A stretch of 64,000 nucleotides of DNA from Pseudovibrio denitrificans JCM 12308 (GCF_001310815.1 NZ_BAZK01000011.1:62001-126000); one strand, 5' to 3'; shown: positions 38,145-48,616, counted from the first letter of the stretch. Numbers and translations are program-made. The notes: generated from the letters alone by a model not told the origin.

Positions 38145-39507
38145 TTAAGCTGCCGCCAGTTTTTCCCTGCGAATTTTCTCGATGGTCCGCCAGCACACAT
38201 ACTGCGCAAGAAAGGCAAAGACCACGCCACCAATGGCTTGTCCCGCCAAGACACCGTTAGCCTGATAGAAGTAAGCACCGGCAATGGTGAACGGAATGGT
38301 ACCCAGTGTCGCTCTGCCCCAGTTGAACAGCATGGAATAGATTGGGAAGCCGAGGTTGTTAAAGACCGCATTGGTCACAAATAGTGCTGCGTTGAACAGG
38401 AAGCCAGCCGCAGCAAATGTGCAGAAGAAGAATACCAGAGACGCACTGTCACCCTCCGCATTGAAGAATTCAACAAGTGGCTCTTGCAGCATGAACAAAA
38501 GTGCCCAGGCAGCCAGCGTATAGACCACGATCAGCAGAAGAGAGTCCTTCACGATCTTGCTTAGGCGATCAAACTTCAAGGCTCCAAAGTTCTGCCCAAT
38601 GATCGGACCAACAGCACCGGAAAGGGCAAACAGCGCACCAAAGGCCACAGGGATGATGCGGCCAACAATTGCAAAACCTGCAACGGCGCCATCACCAAAC
38701 TGAGCCATCTCAGCAATGATCCAGGCGTTGCCTGCGGGCGTCGCAATGTTCGTCAGCATGGCAGGTGTCGCCACCTTGAACAGATCCACCGTATCACTCA
38801 CAGCCTCTGAGATTTCTGGCTTGCCGATCATGTTGTGCTTCACGATCAGGATGTAAAAACCAACCCCAACCATCACCGCACGGGAGATGACGGAGGCAAC
38901 AGCTGCGCCTGTGATGCCCATATCAAATCCGAAGATCAGGATAGGGTCGAGAACTGCCGTAACAAACCCGCTGGAAAGTGTCACAAACATAGCACCGCGT
39001 GCATCGCCAACAGATCTCAGCAGAGCAGAAAGCACCATGGCGCCAACAAGCAACGGCATGGATGGCACGACGATGTAAAGGAAGTCAGAGTGTACTCGAG
39101 AGTGCGTCCACTCGCGCCAAGCAACATCGCCAAATCATCCAGAAACGCCAGACTACCGGCCACAACAGCCAGTGAGATCAAAGTGGAGATGATCAACGAC
39201 ATACTAACGAGCGGTTCGCGCTTCTGGCATCCCCTTGTCCAATACGGCGGGCAACAGAAGCACTGGCAGCGATGGAAAGCCCGATGCCGATGGCGGAGTT
39301 GAAGAACATCACTGTACCGGCATAACCGATAGCCGCGGCCAGCTCTTCAATACCCAGCTGTGCAATGTAAAAAAGGTTAGCAAAATCAACGAGGAAAATA
39401 GCAATCAATCCGACGGAGCCGGTAGATGTCATCACCAGCACATGGCGCATGGTCGAGCCATAGGTAAACTTCGCATCCCGTGCGCCGGATCTAGTTGGTC
39501 TGGACAT
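38145..39507 (-). CDS. MATE-family efflux transporter (two frame breaks)
   Basis: Three frames join into about 454 residues, the MATE size. Frame 1 (from ATG 39507) gives YGSTMRHVLVMTSTGSVGLI and SVARRIGQGDAR; frame 2 (39220 to about 39086) gives MSLIISTLISLAVVAGSLAFLDDLAMLLGASG; frame 3 gives VPSMPLLVGAMVLSALLRSVGDARGAMF to the end. The first break (39220/39221) and the second (39086, CTGGAC read as CTGAC) each need one added base. It follows the merR-type gene by six bases and is surely co-transcribed with it; export of a toxic compound or metal-linked stress agent under that regulator is the likely role. Confidence 0.85.
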
Positions 39508-39513
39508 AAAAAC

Positions 39514-39936
39514 TCACTTTTCGCGATGCTGATAGCAATCGCAGGAGAGGGCCTCAATGACCCTGCAATCATGTATCTTGCCGCTGGAACAATGAACCAG
39601 CATCTTTTTCAGTTCACTTTGCAGGCTTTGCAGACGAGCAATCTTGTCTTCAACCTCAGCAAGGTGAGCCCGCGCGATCTCGTCTGCGCCCTCGCAGTCA
39701 TCTTCCGGATGTTCCTTGAGCAGCATAAGGCTCTCGATCATCTCAAGAGAGAAACCAAGATCACGTCCATGACGAATGAAAGACAGTCGGTTCAGGTGGT
39801 CTTCGCCGTATCGGCGCTGGCCTCCCTCTGTCCGCGGAGGCTCCGGTAGCAGCTTCTTTTGCTCGTAAAACCGGATTGTTTGGACTTTTACGCCAGCCTT
39901 CTTCGCCAGATCACCGATTGAATATTCACCAGCCAT
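39514..39936 (-). CDS. MerR-family transcriptional regulator
   Basis: A 140-residue regulator. The winged helix reads YSIGDLAKKAGVKVQTIRFYEQKKLLPEP with the RRY motif after GGQ, followed by the coiled-coil dimer helix (DEIARAHLAEVEDKIARLQ). Cysteines at 81, 116 and 124 sit at spacings close to the three metal-binding cysteines of mercury-type MerR (82, 117, 126), and C132/C134 add a CxC near the end, so a thiophilic metal or thiol stress is a fair guess for the signal. It heads an operon with the MATE gene. Confidence 0.9.
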   Translation of the reverse strand: MAGEYSIGDLAKKAGVKVQTIRFYEQKKLLPEPPRTEGGQRRYGEDHLNRLSFIRHGRDLGFSLEMIESLMLLKEHPEDDCEGADEIARAHLAEVEDKIARLQSLQSELKKMLVHCSSGKIHDCRVIEALSCDCYQHREK

Positions 39937-40024
39937 ATCGAACCATAGGGATTAATGTGAACCTCGTGGGAATGCAGTGCCACAGATCACGAAATGTAGA
40001 AAAGAGGATGCAATGCACCCTCGC

Positions 40025-40055
40025 TCTAAATGTGCTTCAAATCAATAGAGGTCAA
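40025..40055 (-). promoter_or_regulatory. MerR-type promoter with 19-bp spacer
   Basis: On the - strand TTGACC (40050-40055) and TTTAGA (40025-40030) are separated by 19 bases. A 19-bp spacer, too long for normal RNA polymerase, is the mark of promoters that MerR-family regulators untwist. The spacer TCTATTGATTTGAAGCACA has only a poor dyad. It lies 89 bases before the merR-type start. Confidence 0.55.
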
Positions 40056-40082
40056 GAGTAGTGCGCTGATATCTTGACTAAA

Positions 40083-41861
40083 TTAATCAGGTTTTTCTGA
40101 TTTGCCTTCGTCCCGCGGAGTACGTTGATGCAGCATATCAGAGCCCGCCAGATCACCACCAGCCAGCTGCATTGTCAGCCGCTCATCGTCCCGTTTGCGA
40201 ACATCATCCTCAACCTCATCAATCCGGTCCGCTGGCAGACCAAGGTACTCAAGTGCCTTGCGGCCAAAGGTGAGGCTGGACTCGAACGTCTCGCGGATCT
40301 GGTAGTCAACACCCAGGCGGGTGAGATCCAAAGCATGCGCCCGATCCGTTGCACGGCAATAAAGAGCCGCATTCGGGAAGGCGGATCTAATCTGCAAGAT
40401 GGCTTGCTTCATCACGCGGTCATTTTCAATACACAGCGCGATCAAGGTCGCATTCTCGCCACCAGCAGCCTTCAAAACATCAGGCCGCGTTGCATCACCA
40501 TAATAGACCTTGTAGCCATACTGACGCGCGTAGTTGATGCGGTCCGGCTTGTTATCGAGCGCGGTCACGGAGATACCTTCAGAAGTCAGCATTTGCGCAA
40601 CCATCATGCCAAAGCGACCAAAGCCAACGATCAGAACGCTCGGGCAAGCATCTTCAAAGGTTTCGATCTTGTTGGTGGTATCGCCATGCTTCTTCATGCG
40701 CTCGGCCACGAAGTCCAAACCGACAGCGCCAAGGGGTGTCAGCAGCATGGTCAGGATCACAACCGCACTCAGAATATTGGCTGTTTCTTCCGGCAAAATG
40801 GCCGCAGCGGTCGCTGTTGAGAACAACACAAAGGCAAACTCACCACCTTGAGGCAGAGTAACAGCCACACGGAGTGCGTCGGAGTTGGACGATCCAAACA
40901 AGCGGGAAAGCCCCCAAAGCAACACGCCCTTGGTGATCATAAGCAGGACCACAGCAGAAACGATGCGCTGCCAGTTGGCGACAATAAGATCCAGCTCCAG
41001 CGCCATGCCCACCGTCATGAAGAACAAGCCCATCAGCATGGATCGGAACGGCTCAATATCAGCTTCCAACGTATGCCGATAACTGGACTCTGCCAGCATC
41101 ACGCCGGAAAGGAATGCACCGAGAGCCATGGACAATCCCACAAGGCTCATCAAGCCTGCACTGCCAAGCGCAACCAACAAAGCGGCGGCAATCATCAACT
41201 CACGCGCACCAGATGCGGTCAGAAGCTGGAAGAGGGGCGAGAGCAGGAAGCGTCCGGCAAAGATCACGAAACCGACGGCGGCAACAACCGTAATCACCTG
41301 CATCGCAATGGAAGCTTCTTCTACGTCCGCTTCAGCAGGGGCCAGAATGCCGACCATGGCGAGCAAAGGCACAATGGCCATGTCCTGCAGCAGCAAAATA
41401 CCAAAAGCCCGCTGGCCATACTTGGTGCTTAGATGGCCACGCTCTTGCAGCATCTGCAAGGCAAATGCGGTGGACGACAAAGCAAGGCCAAGACCGGCAA
41501 TCAGCGCAACTTGCCAGGAAAGGCCAAACATCAAGGCCCCTAATGTCAGTACAAGGCCGGAAATCAGCACCTGTGCCGTGCCAAGGCCAAAGATGTCTCG
41601 CCGCATAGTCCATAATCGGGCGGGCTCAAGCTCAAGCCCGATCACAAACAACAGCAGCACCACCCCAAGCTCCGCAAAGCCCAATATTCGCTCAGGCTCA
41701 TTGAAGAAGCTGATGCCATAAGGGCCAATCGCCATGCCCGCTGCAAGGAAGCCCACAACCGCGCCAAGTCCAAGCCGTTTGGTAATTGGAACGGCGATGA
41801 CGGCTGCGGAGAGAACCACAATGGTTTCAATAAAAAACGGAGGGACGTGAGCTTCTGCCAT
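40083..41861 (-). CDS. Kef-type monovalent cation:proton antiporter (CPA2) with TrkA-N domain
   Basis: A 592-residue protein: about twelve helices of a Na+/H+-exchanger domain (1-380: LGVVLLLFVIGLELEPARLW, LQERGHLSTKYGQRAFGILL, FFMTVGMALELDL), then a cytoplasmic nucleotide-binding TrkA-N domain (SVLIVGFGRFGMMVAQMLTS, GDATRPDVLKAAGGENATLI). This is the KefB/KefC layout of glutathione-gated K+ efflux systems; the gating ligand is unknown here. The ATG at 41861 with AGGG upstream is used, not the TTG at 41885. A related gene follows upstream on the same strand. Confidence 0.92.
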   Translation of the reverse strand: MAEAHVPPFFIETIVVLSAAVIAVPITKRLGLGAVVGFLAAGMAIGPYGISFFNEPERILGFAELGVVLLLFVIGLELEPARLWTMRRDIFGLGTAQVLISGLVLTLGALMFGLSWQVALIAGLGLALSSTAFALQMLQERGHLSTKYGQRAFGILLLQDMAIVPLLAMVGILAPAEADVEEASIAMQVITVVAAVGFVIFAGRFLLSPLFQLLTASGARELMIAAALLVALGSAGLMSLVGLSMALGAFLSGVMLAESSYRHTLEADIEPFRSMLMGLFFMTVGMALELDLIVANWQRIVSAVVLLMITKGVLLWGLSRLFGSSNSDALRVAVTLPQGGEFAFVLFSTATAAAILPEETANILSAVVILTMLLTPLGAVGLDFVAERMKKHGDTTNKIETFEDACPSVLIVGFGRFGMMVAQMLTSEGISVTALDNKPDRINYARQYGYKVYYGDATRPDVLKAAGGENATLIALCIENDRVMKQAILQIRSAFPNAALYCRATDRAHALDLTRLGVDYQIRETFESSLTFGRKALEYLGLPADRIDEVEDDVRKRDDERLTMQLAGGDLAGSDMLHQRTPRDEGKSEKPD

Positions 41862-41973
41862 TGGCACCCTAAAAACAAAATTCAAATACTGAAACAGACT
41901 TTGCTGATTTCTGTCGATTCTGAGGGAAATACCTTAATTGTATCTAAGGGAAAATGTAGTTTTCCGTATAAAG

Positions 41974-43877
41974 CTAGTCTGATGATGGCTTATGTGTTGA
42001 AGTTTTTTCAGAATTGTCCGCCTGCTCCTTCTCAGCCTGTTTTTCAGCCTCTGCCAACCGCCGTGCTGGCTCGTTCAGGGCCGTGGATTCGGACTTTGGT
42101 TTGATCAGTGGTTTCACTGGCACTTCTGGCAGTTTGAACTGCTTGTAACCTGAATAAAGCCCACCAACCTGTTGCAAGGCCAACAGCTCCGCATCACGCC
42201 GGCGAACATCAGCAAGAATTTCGTGAGTGTGATCCTCGTCTTCTCCAAGCTCCTCCAGAATCTCCCGCCCAAACTCCAGCGCTGACTCCAGTGTTTCGCG
42301 CAGTTGATAATCCGCCCCGGCAGTGACCAATTGAATGGCATGGCGCCGGTCATGAGCGCGCGCAAATATCTTGGCGAGCGGAAACTGTGTTTTGGTCATA
42401 CGCACAATCTGGCTGGTTGTCTCAGCACGTTCCGTACACACCGCAATTACGCTGGCATTTTCTGCCCCAGCTGCCCGCAGAACATTCAGTCGCCGACCAT
42501 CTCCATAATAGATCCGATAGCCAAAGCGCGAAGCCTCCCGAATGTGCTGGGCATCCATATCCAGAACGGTCACAGTTGAGCCCTGTGCAATCAGCATCTG
42601 GCTGGCAAGCTGCCCAAAACGACCAAACCCGATCACCAGCACATTAGTGCGCCCACCTTCTGTATTGGGAATGTCCGGCTTTACCGGTTCCGGCCTGAGC
42701 TTAACTCCAAACCACTGCGTCAGTTTCACACTGAGCAGTGTGAAAGCCATGGTGAAGGAGATAATCGCAGAAAGCAGGCTGCTTTGATGCGGGTTCAGCA
42801 GGTCAACGGCAACGGACGCGGAGAAGATAACAAAACCAAACTCCCCCGCTTGCGCCAGTAACCCGCCAATCTGCAAACTGTTTTCAGAGGTATGACCGGA
42901 TATGCGGGTTACGGTGAAGATGCTTAAGCACTTCAGAACCATGAGCCCAAAACTGCAAGCCAGCACTATCACCCAGTTCTGGAAGACAAAGTTCATATCA
43001 ATGGACATGCCCACGGTGATGAAGAAGAAGCCCAGCAATAAGCCACGAAACGGCTCAAGATCTGCTTCCAGCTCATGTCGGAATGAACTCTCTGCCAACA
43101 TCACCCCGCTATAAACGCCCCAAGAGCACTCGAGAGCCCAACGGCTTTCATCAGTGCTGCAGCTCCCAGCACGGTCAGCAATGCAGAGGCCGTCATCATC
43201 TCTCTGGCACCAATGCGGGCAAACAGGCGAAACAACGGAGTCAGTAGATATCGCCCAACAGCAACCAACAGCAGCACGGTGGACGCCATAATCAATGCGG
43301 TCTCCCAACCGGGCCGTTGTCCCGTATCAATCGGAACTGGCGCCACAATCGCCATCAGGGCGAGAATGGGAACGATCATCATGTCCTGAAACAACAGGAT
43401 TGCGATGGAGGTTTGCCCCATGGGTGTCGTCCGGTCCCCACTGCCTTGCAAAATGCGCAAGGAAAGAGCGGTTGAGGAGAGGGCGAGGGAGAGCCCGATT
43501 ATGAGTGACTTCTGCCAGGTCAGCCCTGCAAAATAGATTGCCAGACCAATCAGAAGTGCAGAAAACCCGACTTGAGCAGACCCTGAGCCAAAGATCTCCC
43601 GCCGTAATGACCACAGCCTGCCGGGATTAAGTTCCAGCCCGATCAGAAACAGCAGCATCACCACGCCAAGCTCACCGATAGGGCGAAGTTCATCCGGCGT
43701 GCTGAAAGGGCTGCCTAGATACTGCCCGATCCCCCAGGGGCCAAGAATGACACCGGCAATCAGGTAGCCCACAATCGTCCCAACCCGGATCAGCTTGGCA
43801 AACGGCACCACCAGTATCGCCATGCTCAAAAACAGCATGATGTCTGCGACAAAATCCAGTTGGTGGAGTGAGATCAT
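41974..43877 (-). CDS. Second Kef-type cation:proton antiporter (frame break at 43104-43107)
   Basis: The two frames join to about 634 residues of the same family as the gene before it: exchanger domain with LGVVMLLFLIGLELNPGRLW, DRTTPMGQTSIAILLFQDMM, GLSSALGAFIAG, then VMLAESSFRHELEADLEPFRG, and TrkA-N with NVLVIGFGRFGQLASQML. The C-terminus has an extra Glu/Lys-rich tail (ARRLAEAEKQAEKEQADN). One G lost from a G run (GCGGGGGTG read as GCGGGGTG) explains the break. The ATG at 43877 is used. Only about 110 bases separate it from the other Kef-type gene, so they may be one transcript. Confidence 0.9.
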
Positions 43878-44095
43878 GAAAAGGGGCGGCTCATTATTAT
43901 TTTTGCAGGAAAAGCTACAGACCCATCGTAAATTCGGCTTCAACACAATGCAGACAAGCTAAGGCAAATCTTCAGGACCCTTAACGAACTGCAATTTCCG
44001 GTGTTCAGGTTGTATTGAAAAAAGATGCAATTTAGCCCTTGAACCTACAGTGACTAGAGCCTTTACAGTCGATTCATTCTCGATTGGAGGCGCAA

Positions 44096-44845
44096 ATGCT
44101 GGATAAACCGAACACTCAATTAGATGTCCTGCTCAAGGAAACCCGACTGCTAAACTTCCGGGCGCCAACCATCCGTAAGCTTGTAGATCAACGTAAATGG
44201 AAGGACTTATCACCTTTTGATCGGGCAGGCGCTGTCTATGATTTTGTCCGCAATGAAATCATGTTCGGCTACAACAAGGCCGACAATATCCCTGCCAGTC
44301 AGGTGCTCGCTGATGGTATCGGTCAATGCAACACCAAGGGCACACTGCTCATGGCCCTGATGCGCGCAGTTGGTATCCCTTGCCGCCTGCACGGCTTCAC
44401 CATCCATAAGGAGCTGCAGCGTGGTGTGGTGCCGGAGCTTGTTTACAAAATCGCCCCTGAGAACATCTTGCATTCCTGGGTGGAGATCTGGCTGGAAGAT
44501 CGCTGGATCAATCTGGAGGGCTTTATTCTGGATGAGGCCTTTCTGACAGCGCTGCAAAAGGAGTTTGCCCCAAGCCGCCAATCCCTGTGTGGTTACGGTG
44601 TCGGCACCAACTGCCTCAGTGCGCCTCAGGTCGACTGGCAGGGACAAGACACCTACATCCAGAAAACCGGCATCAACAATGATTTCGGAACCTACGACAG
44701 TCCCGATGACTTCTATGCAGAGCATATGCAGGCGTTTTCGCCAGTGATGAAAGTGCTTTATGAAAACGGCATTCGTCATGTGATGAACTGGAAAACCAAC
44801 CGCATCCGTGCCGGCAAAGTGCCAGCTATCCCATTGCGAGACTAA
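44096..44845 (+). CDS. Transglutaminase-like (papain-fold) domain protein
   Basis: A 249-residue cytoplasmic protein without a signal peptide. The transglutaminase-core triad is visible: Cys in GIGQCNTKGTLLMALMRAVG, His in LHSWVEIWLEDRW, and an acidic residue in NLEGFILDE. Family members are proteases or amide hydrolases of unknown substrate. The ATG at 44096 has GGAGG six bases upstream, so it is preferred over the in-frame TTG at 44084. Confidence 0.85.
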   Translation: MLDKPNTQLDVLLKETRLLNFRAPTIRKLVDQRKWKDLSPFDRAGAVYDFVRNEIMFGYNKADNIPASQVLADGIGQCNTKGTLLMALMRAVGIPCRLHGFTIHKELQRGVVPELVYKIAPENILHSWVEIWLEDRWINLEGFILDEAFLTALQKEFAPSRQSLCGYGVGTNCLSAPQVDWQGQDTYIQKTGINNDFGTYDSPDDFYAEHMQAFSPVMKVLYENGIRHVMNWKTNRIRAGKVPAIPLRD

Positions 44846-44861
44846 AGCGGACCGCAAAGAA

Positions 44862-44883
44862 AAAGGGGCATCACTGCCCCTTT
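44862..44883. terminator. Two-way terminator between the transglutaminase-like gene and tldD
   Basis: AAAGGGGCA (44862-44870) and TGCCCCTTT (44875-44883) pair perfectly around four bases. On the - strand it runs into TTTTTCTTT, ending tldD; on the + strand the T run is only three. Confidence 0.85.
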
Positions 44884-44910
44884 AAAATTCTTAAAATGAT
44901 CTGAAACCAA

Positions 44911-46335
44911 TCAGGTCGCTGTGCCACCAATAGTCATCTCATTGATGCGCATGGTTGGCTGGCCCACGCCCACCGGCACACCCTGACCAGCCTTGCCACA
45001 AGTACCAATACCCGGATCAAGCTTCAGGTCATTACCAATCATGGAAACACGTGTCAGAGCATCAGGACCGTTACCGATCAACATCGCACCTTTCACTGGG
45101 GCACCAATCTTACCGTTTTGAACGCGGTAAGCTTCTGTGCAAGAGAACACGAACTTGCCAGAAGTGATATCAACCTGACCACCACCAAAGGAAACGGCAT
45201 AGATACCATCCTCAAGGCTCTCAATGATCTCTTTTGGGTCTTTATCACCGGCTTCCATGATGGTGTTGGTCATGCGTGGAAGTGGCTGATGTGAGAAGGA
45301 CTCACGGCGGCCATTACCAGTCGGCTCAACACCCATCAAACGTGCGTTTTGACGATCCTGCATGTACCCAACGAGAATACCATCTTCGATCAGTGTCGTA
45401 CGGCCCGTTGGCGTACCTTCATCATCAACGGAAAGAGAGCCGCGACGCTTGGCAATGGTGCCATCATCAACGATCGTCACGCCCTTCGCGGCCACCTGCT
45501 GACCCATCAGACCAGCAAAAGCAGAGGTCTTCTTGCGGTTGAAGTCTCCCTCAAGACCATGGCCAACGGCTTCATGTAGCAGAATGCCCGGCCAGCCGTT
45601 GCCAAGCACAACATCAAACGTACCCGCCGGAGCCGGGATCGCTTCCAGATTGACCAGAGCCTGACGCAGCGCTTCATCAACCGCATGCTGCCAGCTGGTC
45701 TCTGCCACAAACTCACCAAACCCTTCGCGGCCACCAGAGCCGTAGGACCCAGATTCCTGTTTGTCGCCATCACCGGCCACAATGGAAACGTTGAGGCGAA
45801 CCAGCGGGCGCACATCGCGAATGCGGTGCCCATCAGCGCGCAAAATATCAACGGTCTTCCAGCTGCCAGCCAAAGAAACAGTTACCTGCTGAACGCGTGG
45901 GTCTTTCGCCCGCGCATAGGCATCAATCTCCTGCAACAGCTGAACCTTCTCAGCAAAAGTTGGGCTGCCGATCGGATTTTCATCCGTGTAGAGCTTCTGG
46001 TTGGTGCGGGTTGGCGGTGCTGCATACGTGCCGGAATGTCCGCTTTGCACGGACGCCACAGCATCAGCCGCACGTTTCAACGCTGCTTCGGAAATGTCGT
46101 CGGAATGGGCATAGCCAGAGGCTTCACCAACAACAGCGCGCAGGCCAAAGCCCTGACCGGTGCTGAAGCTGGAAGATTTCAGGCGTCCATTATCGAACAC
46201 CAGGCCTTCGTTCTGGCTGTACTCCAAATAAAGTTCCCCATCATCGGCGCCTTTCAGCGCTGCCGCAGTGATCTGGCGCGCTGTCTCCTCGTCCAGTCCT
46301 GAGGTCTGGAGAAGATCAATCGGTTTATCGCTCAT
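44911..46335 (-). CDS. tldD: Metalloprotease TldD
   Basis: A 474-residue protease subunit, the zinc-bearing partner of PmbA. The HExxxH motif is in GILLHEAVGHGLEGDFNRKK; the middle part VDDGTIAKRRGSLSVDDEGTP and the late FSCTEAYRVQNGKIGAPVKG are family marks. Full length. The stand-alone position next to the IalB gene and cox operon is common in Hyphomicrobiales. Confidence 0.95.
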   Translation of the reverse strand: MSDKPIDLLQTSGLDEETARQITAAALKGADDGELYLEYSQNEGLVFDNGRLKSSSFSTGQGFGLRAVVGEASGYAHSDDISEAALKRAADAVASVQSGHSGTYAAPPTRTNQKLYTDENPIGSPTFAEKVQLLQEIDAYARAKDPRVQQVTVSLAGSWKTVDILRADGHRIRDVRPLVRLNVSIVAGDGDKQESGSYGSGGREGFGEFVAETSWQHAVDEALRQALVNLEAIPAPAGTFDVVLGNGWPGILLHEAVGHGLEGDFNRKKTSAFAGLMGQQVAAKGVTIVDDGTIAKRRGSLSVDDEGTPTGRTTLIEDGILVGYMQDRQNARLMGVEPTGNGRRESFSHQPLPRMTNTIMEAGDKDPKEIIESLEDGIYAVSFGGGQVDITSGKFVFSCTEAYRVQNGKIGAPVKGAMLIGNGPDALTRVSMIGNDLKLDPGIGTCGKAGQGVPVGVGQPTMRINEMTIGGTAT

Positions 46336-46451
46336 GGGTAAAACTCCGAAATAAATGGATTTGCTCTGTTGTGGCGAACAATCCGTGCACTTTCAAGGCT
46401 TACTCGTCAATAAAGGGGGAGGGAAGCCCATCGCTCCCAAGTATTTGAGGG

Positions 46452-47057
46452 TTAGTGCAGGAAGGCAAGCACCAAACCTGCACAAACCAGAACCGCACCA
46501 GAAACTCGATCAAGCCTGAACTTGGCCGATGGCGCAGACATCCAGTTGCGCCAATACCCGCCAAGAATAGCAATCAACCCATCAATCAAAACCGCCATCA
46601 CCAGATAAGTCGCGCCCATAAGAGCAAGCTGCGGATCTGGAGGGGAGGCCTTGTCGATAAACTGCGGAAAGAAAGCTGCCATGAACAGCAGTGACTTCGG
46701 ATTGGAAAGACCAACCAGAAAACCGATTTTCAAGTGCTTACGCCCATGGCTCTCGATCTTGTCATGCCGCCCGGCACGCAGCCAGCTGGTGATCCCAAGA
46801 AAGATCAGATAGGCGGCACCACCCAGCTGAATGATCTCAAAAGCATCAGGATATGTGCGCACCACCCAGGAAAGACCCAGAATAACGGCAAGTATCTGCA
46901 CCGCCTGCGCGATGGTCATGCCAGCCATGACAATCAACCCGGTTGCTGTGCCTTCTCGTGTCGATTTCGCCAGTATCATCATTATGTTAGGGCCGGGAAT
47001 GGCAAGCAGTATGAAGGTTGCAGCAATAAACCCAAGATAAAGGCTGATAGTCATCAT
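46452..47057 (-). CDS. LysE-family amino-acid exporter (first of a pair)
   Basis: A 201-residue, six-helix protein. The family start LYLGFIAATFILLAIPGPNIMMILA with the PGPN motif is clear, and GFLVGLSNPKSLLFMAAFFPQFI is the second signature (NPK). The ATG pair at 47052-47057 is used; the frame is open to 47150 but the extra residues do not match. Substrates of the family include Lys, homoserine and threonine; not known here. Confidence 0.9.
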   Translation of the reverse strand: MMTISLYLGFIAATFILLAIPGPNIMMILAKSTREGTATGLIVMAGMTIAQAVQILAVILGLSWVVRTYPDAFEIIQLGGAAYLIFLGITSWLRAGRHDKIESHGRKHLKIGFLVGLSNPKSLLFMAAFFPQFIDKASPPDPQLALMGATYLVMAVLIDGLIAILGGYWRNWMSAPSAKFRLDRVSGAVLVCAGLVLAFLH

Positions 47058-47196
47058 CTGGATCCAATACCCGACGTGATGTTCCTGAAGGCAGCTGGCG
47101 CAGAGCAAACTGCTGCACGGAGATGCTCCCAACATGCATAAGTTCCGCAATCAAACCCTTGGGATTTCTGCGAGAGTTTTAAGCAAGCTCTCTGTT

Positions 47197-47814
47197 TCAT
47201 CTGAAAACCAGCAGGCCCATCAGAAAAACACCCGCCGTCAAAAGCACACCGCTGTTAAACCGCTTCAGAATGTCTTCAATCCGCGGCGACCGGATCAGGC
47301 GCTCAACCAGCCCACCACCAAGAACGAGCGGCAAGTCCAGACAAGTGGCGATGAGCAGGAAAGTGGTACCAAGAAGAACAAACTGGCCATCAACGGGATG
47401 AGTATGATTGAGGAAATGAGGAAACAGAGCTGCGAGGAAGATGAGGGTTTTAGGATTGGCAATGCTGATGGTGAAACCGGTGAGAAAGTCTGAACCTTGT
47501 CCGCTGGGCTCCTTGATTTTTCCATCCGCAGCCCGCCACCTGCGGATGCCCAGATAAATCAGATAGGCTGCCCCCAAAACGGTCACAACTTCAAACACAT
47601 AAGGATAGCTCACAATCAGCCAGGAAAGCCCGAAGGAGACCAGTATCACCTGAATGGCTTCAGCGGCTTTCACGCCAATAAGAGTAAAGAGCCCAGCAAA
47701 AGTGCCACCGGATGCGGATCTGGAAAGGATCAGCATTTTGCTGGCGTCAGGCACGGACATGATCATTAATGTCGTGACAACAAACGCGATATAGACATGC
47801 AGCGCTATGGGCAA
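47197..47814 (-). CDS. LysE-family amino-acid exporter (second of a pair)
   Basis: A 205-residue relative of its neighbour: TLMIMSVPDASKMLILSRS takes the place of the PGPN loop (here VPDA), while FLTGFTISIANPKTLIFLAA keeps NPK. The start is TTG at 47814. The altered PGPN loop and moderate similarity show the pair is an old duplication or two separate acquisitions, not a recent copy. Confidence 0.88.
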   Translation of the reverse strand: MPIALHVYIAFVVTTLMIMSVPDASKMLILSRSASGGTFAGLFTLIGVKAAEAIQVILVSFGLSWLIVSYPYVFEVVTVLGAAYLIYLGIRRWRAADGKIKEPSGQGSDFLTGFTISIANPKTLIFLAALFPHFLNHTHPVDGQFVLLGTTFLLIATCLDLPLVLGGGLVERLIRSPRIEDILKRFNSGVLLTAGVFLMGLLVFR

Positions 47815-48007
47815 GGCTCACCTGCAAGGGGCTGTTTTTCTGTTCTGACGGGCCGATGTAGCCGCAATCAATCAGAATGTGCCTTCATAAAAAACTGCCT
47901 ATCGAATATAGGGTGCAAAAACCCTTTGCCCGGCCCGCACCTTTTTAGGAAAACTAAGAGGGCTCTCGGTTCGATAGCGTTCTATTTCAATGCAATAAGA
48001 TAATGTA

Positions 48008-48586
48008 ATGATGACACTTCAATACTTTAAAGCGCAGGCAAGGAACAACGCCTGGGCCAACTACAGGCTCCTGAGCAGCTGTCAAAACCTGACAAAAGAG
48101 GAGCTGACCGCAGAGCGAACCAGCTTCTTCCCCTCCATTTTGATGAGCTTGAACCACATCCTCACCGTTGACTGGTTCTATGTCAGCGCTCTGGAAGGAA
48201 ACCCACTCGGCATCCGTGCTTTCGATCCTGAATACCCATTCGACGAACTCGCACCGCTTTTCGAAGCGCAAAGAAAGAGCGATACCAAGCTGATTGGTCT
48301 TGTTGAAGCTCTGGAACTATCTGATCTTTCGCGAATGCTCCTGCTACGAGATGACAAACCGATGAGAGAACAGGCAGACAGAATTCTACTGCACCTCTTC
48401 CAGCATCAGATCCACCACCGCGGACAGGTGCATGCCATGCTGAGCGGAACCTCCGTCAAACCTCCGCAGCTGGACGAGTTCTTCTTGGGGAATGAGATGG
48501 AACAGGCCGCCCGAAAAGACGATTTTGCAGCTTTGGGCTTTACCGAGGCAGATATCTGGCCAGAGCCTGAAAAGCAGAAGGGCTAA
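48008..48586 (+). CDS. DinB-family protein
   Basis: A 192-residue four-helix-bundle protein. The three likely metal ligands are His in MSLNHILTVDWFY and two in HQIHHRGQVHAML. The family includes thiol-dependent transferases and DNA-damage-induced DinB of Bacillus; this protein is not the E. coli DinB polymerase. Function here unknown. The start is ATG ATG at 48008. Confidence 0.88.
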   Translation: MMTLQYFKAQARNNAWANYRLLSSCQNLTKEELTAERTSFFPSILMSLNHILTVDWFYVSALEGNPLGIRAFDPEYPFDELAPLFEAQRKSDTKLIGLVEALELSDLSRMLLLRDDKPMREQADRILLHLFQHQIHHRGQVHAMLSGTSVKPPQLDEFFLGNEMEQAARKDDFAALGFTEADIWPEPEKQKG

Positions 48587-48616
48587 AAACGGTATTTTTG
48601 CGGCTCTGAAAAGACA

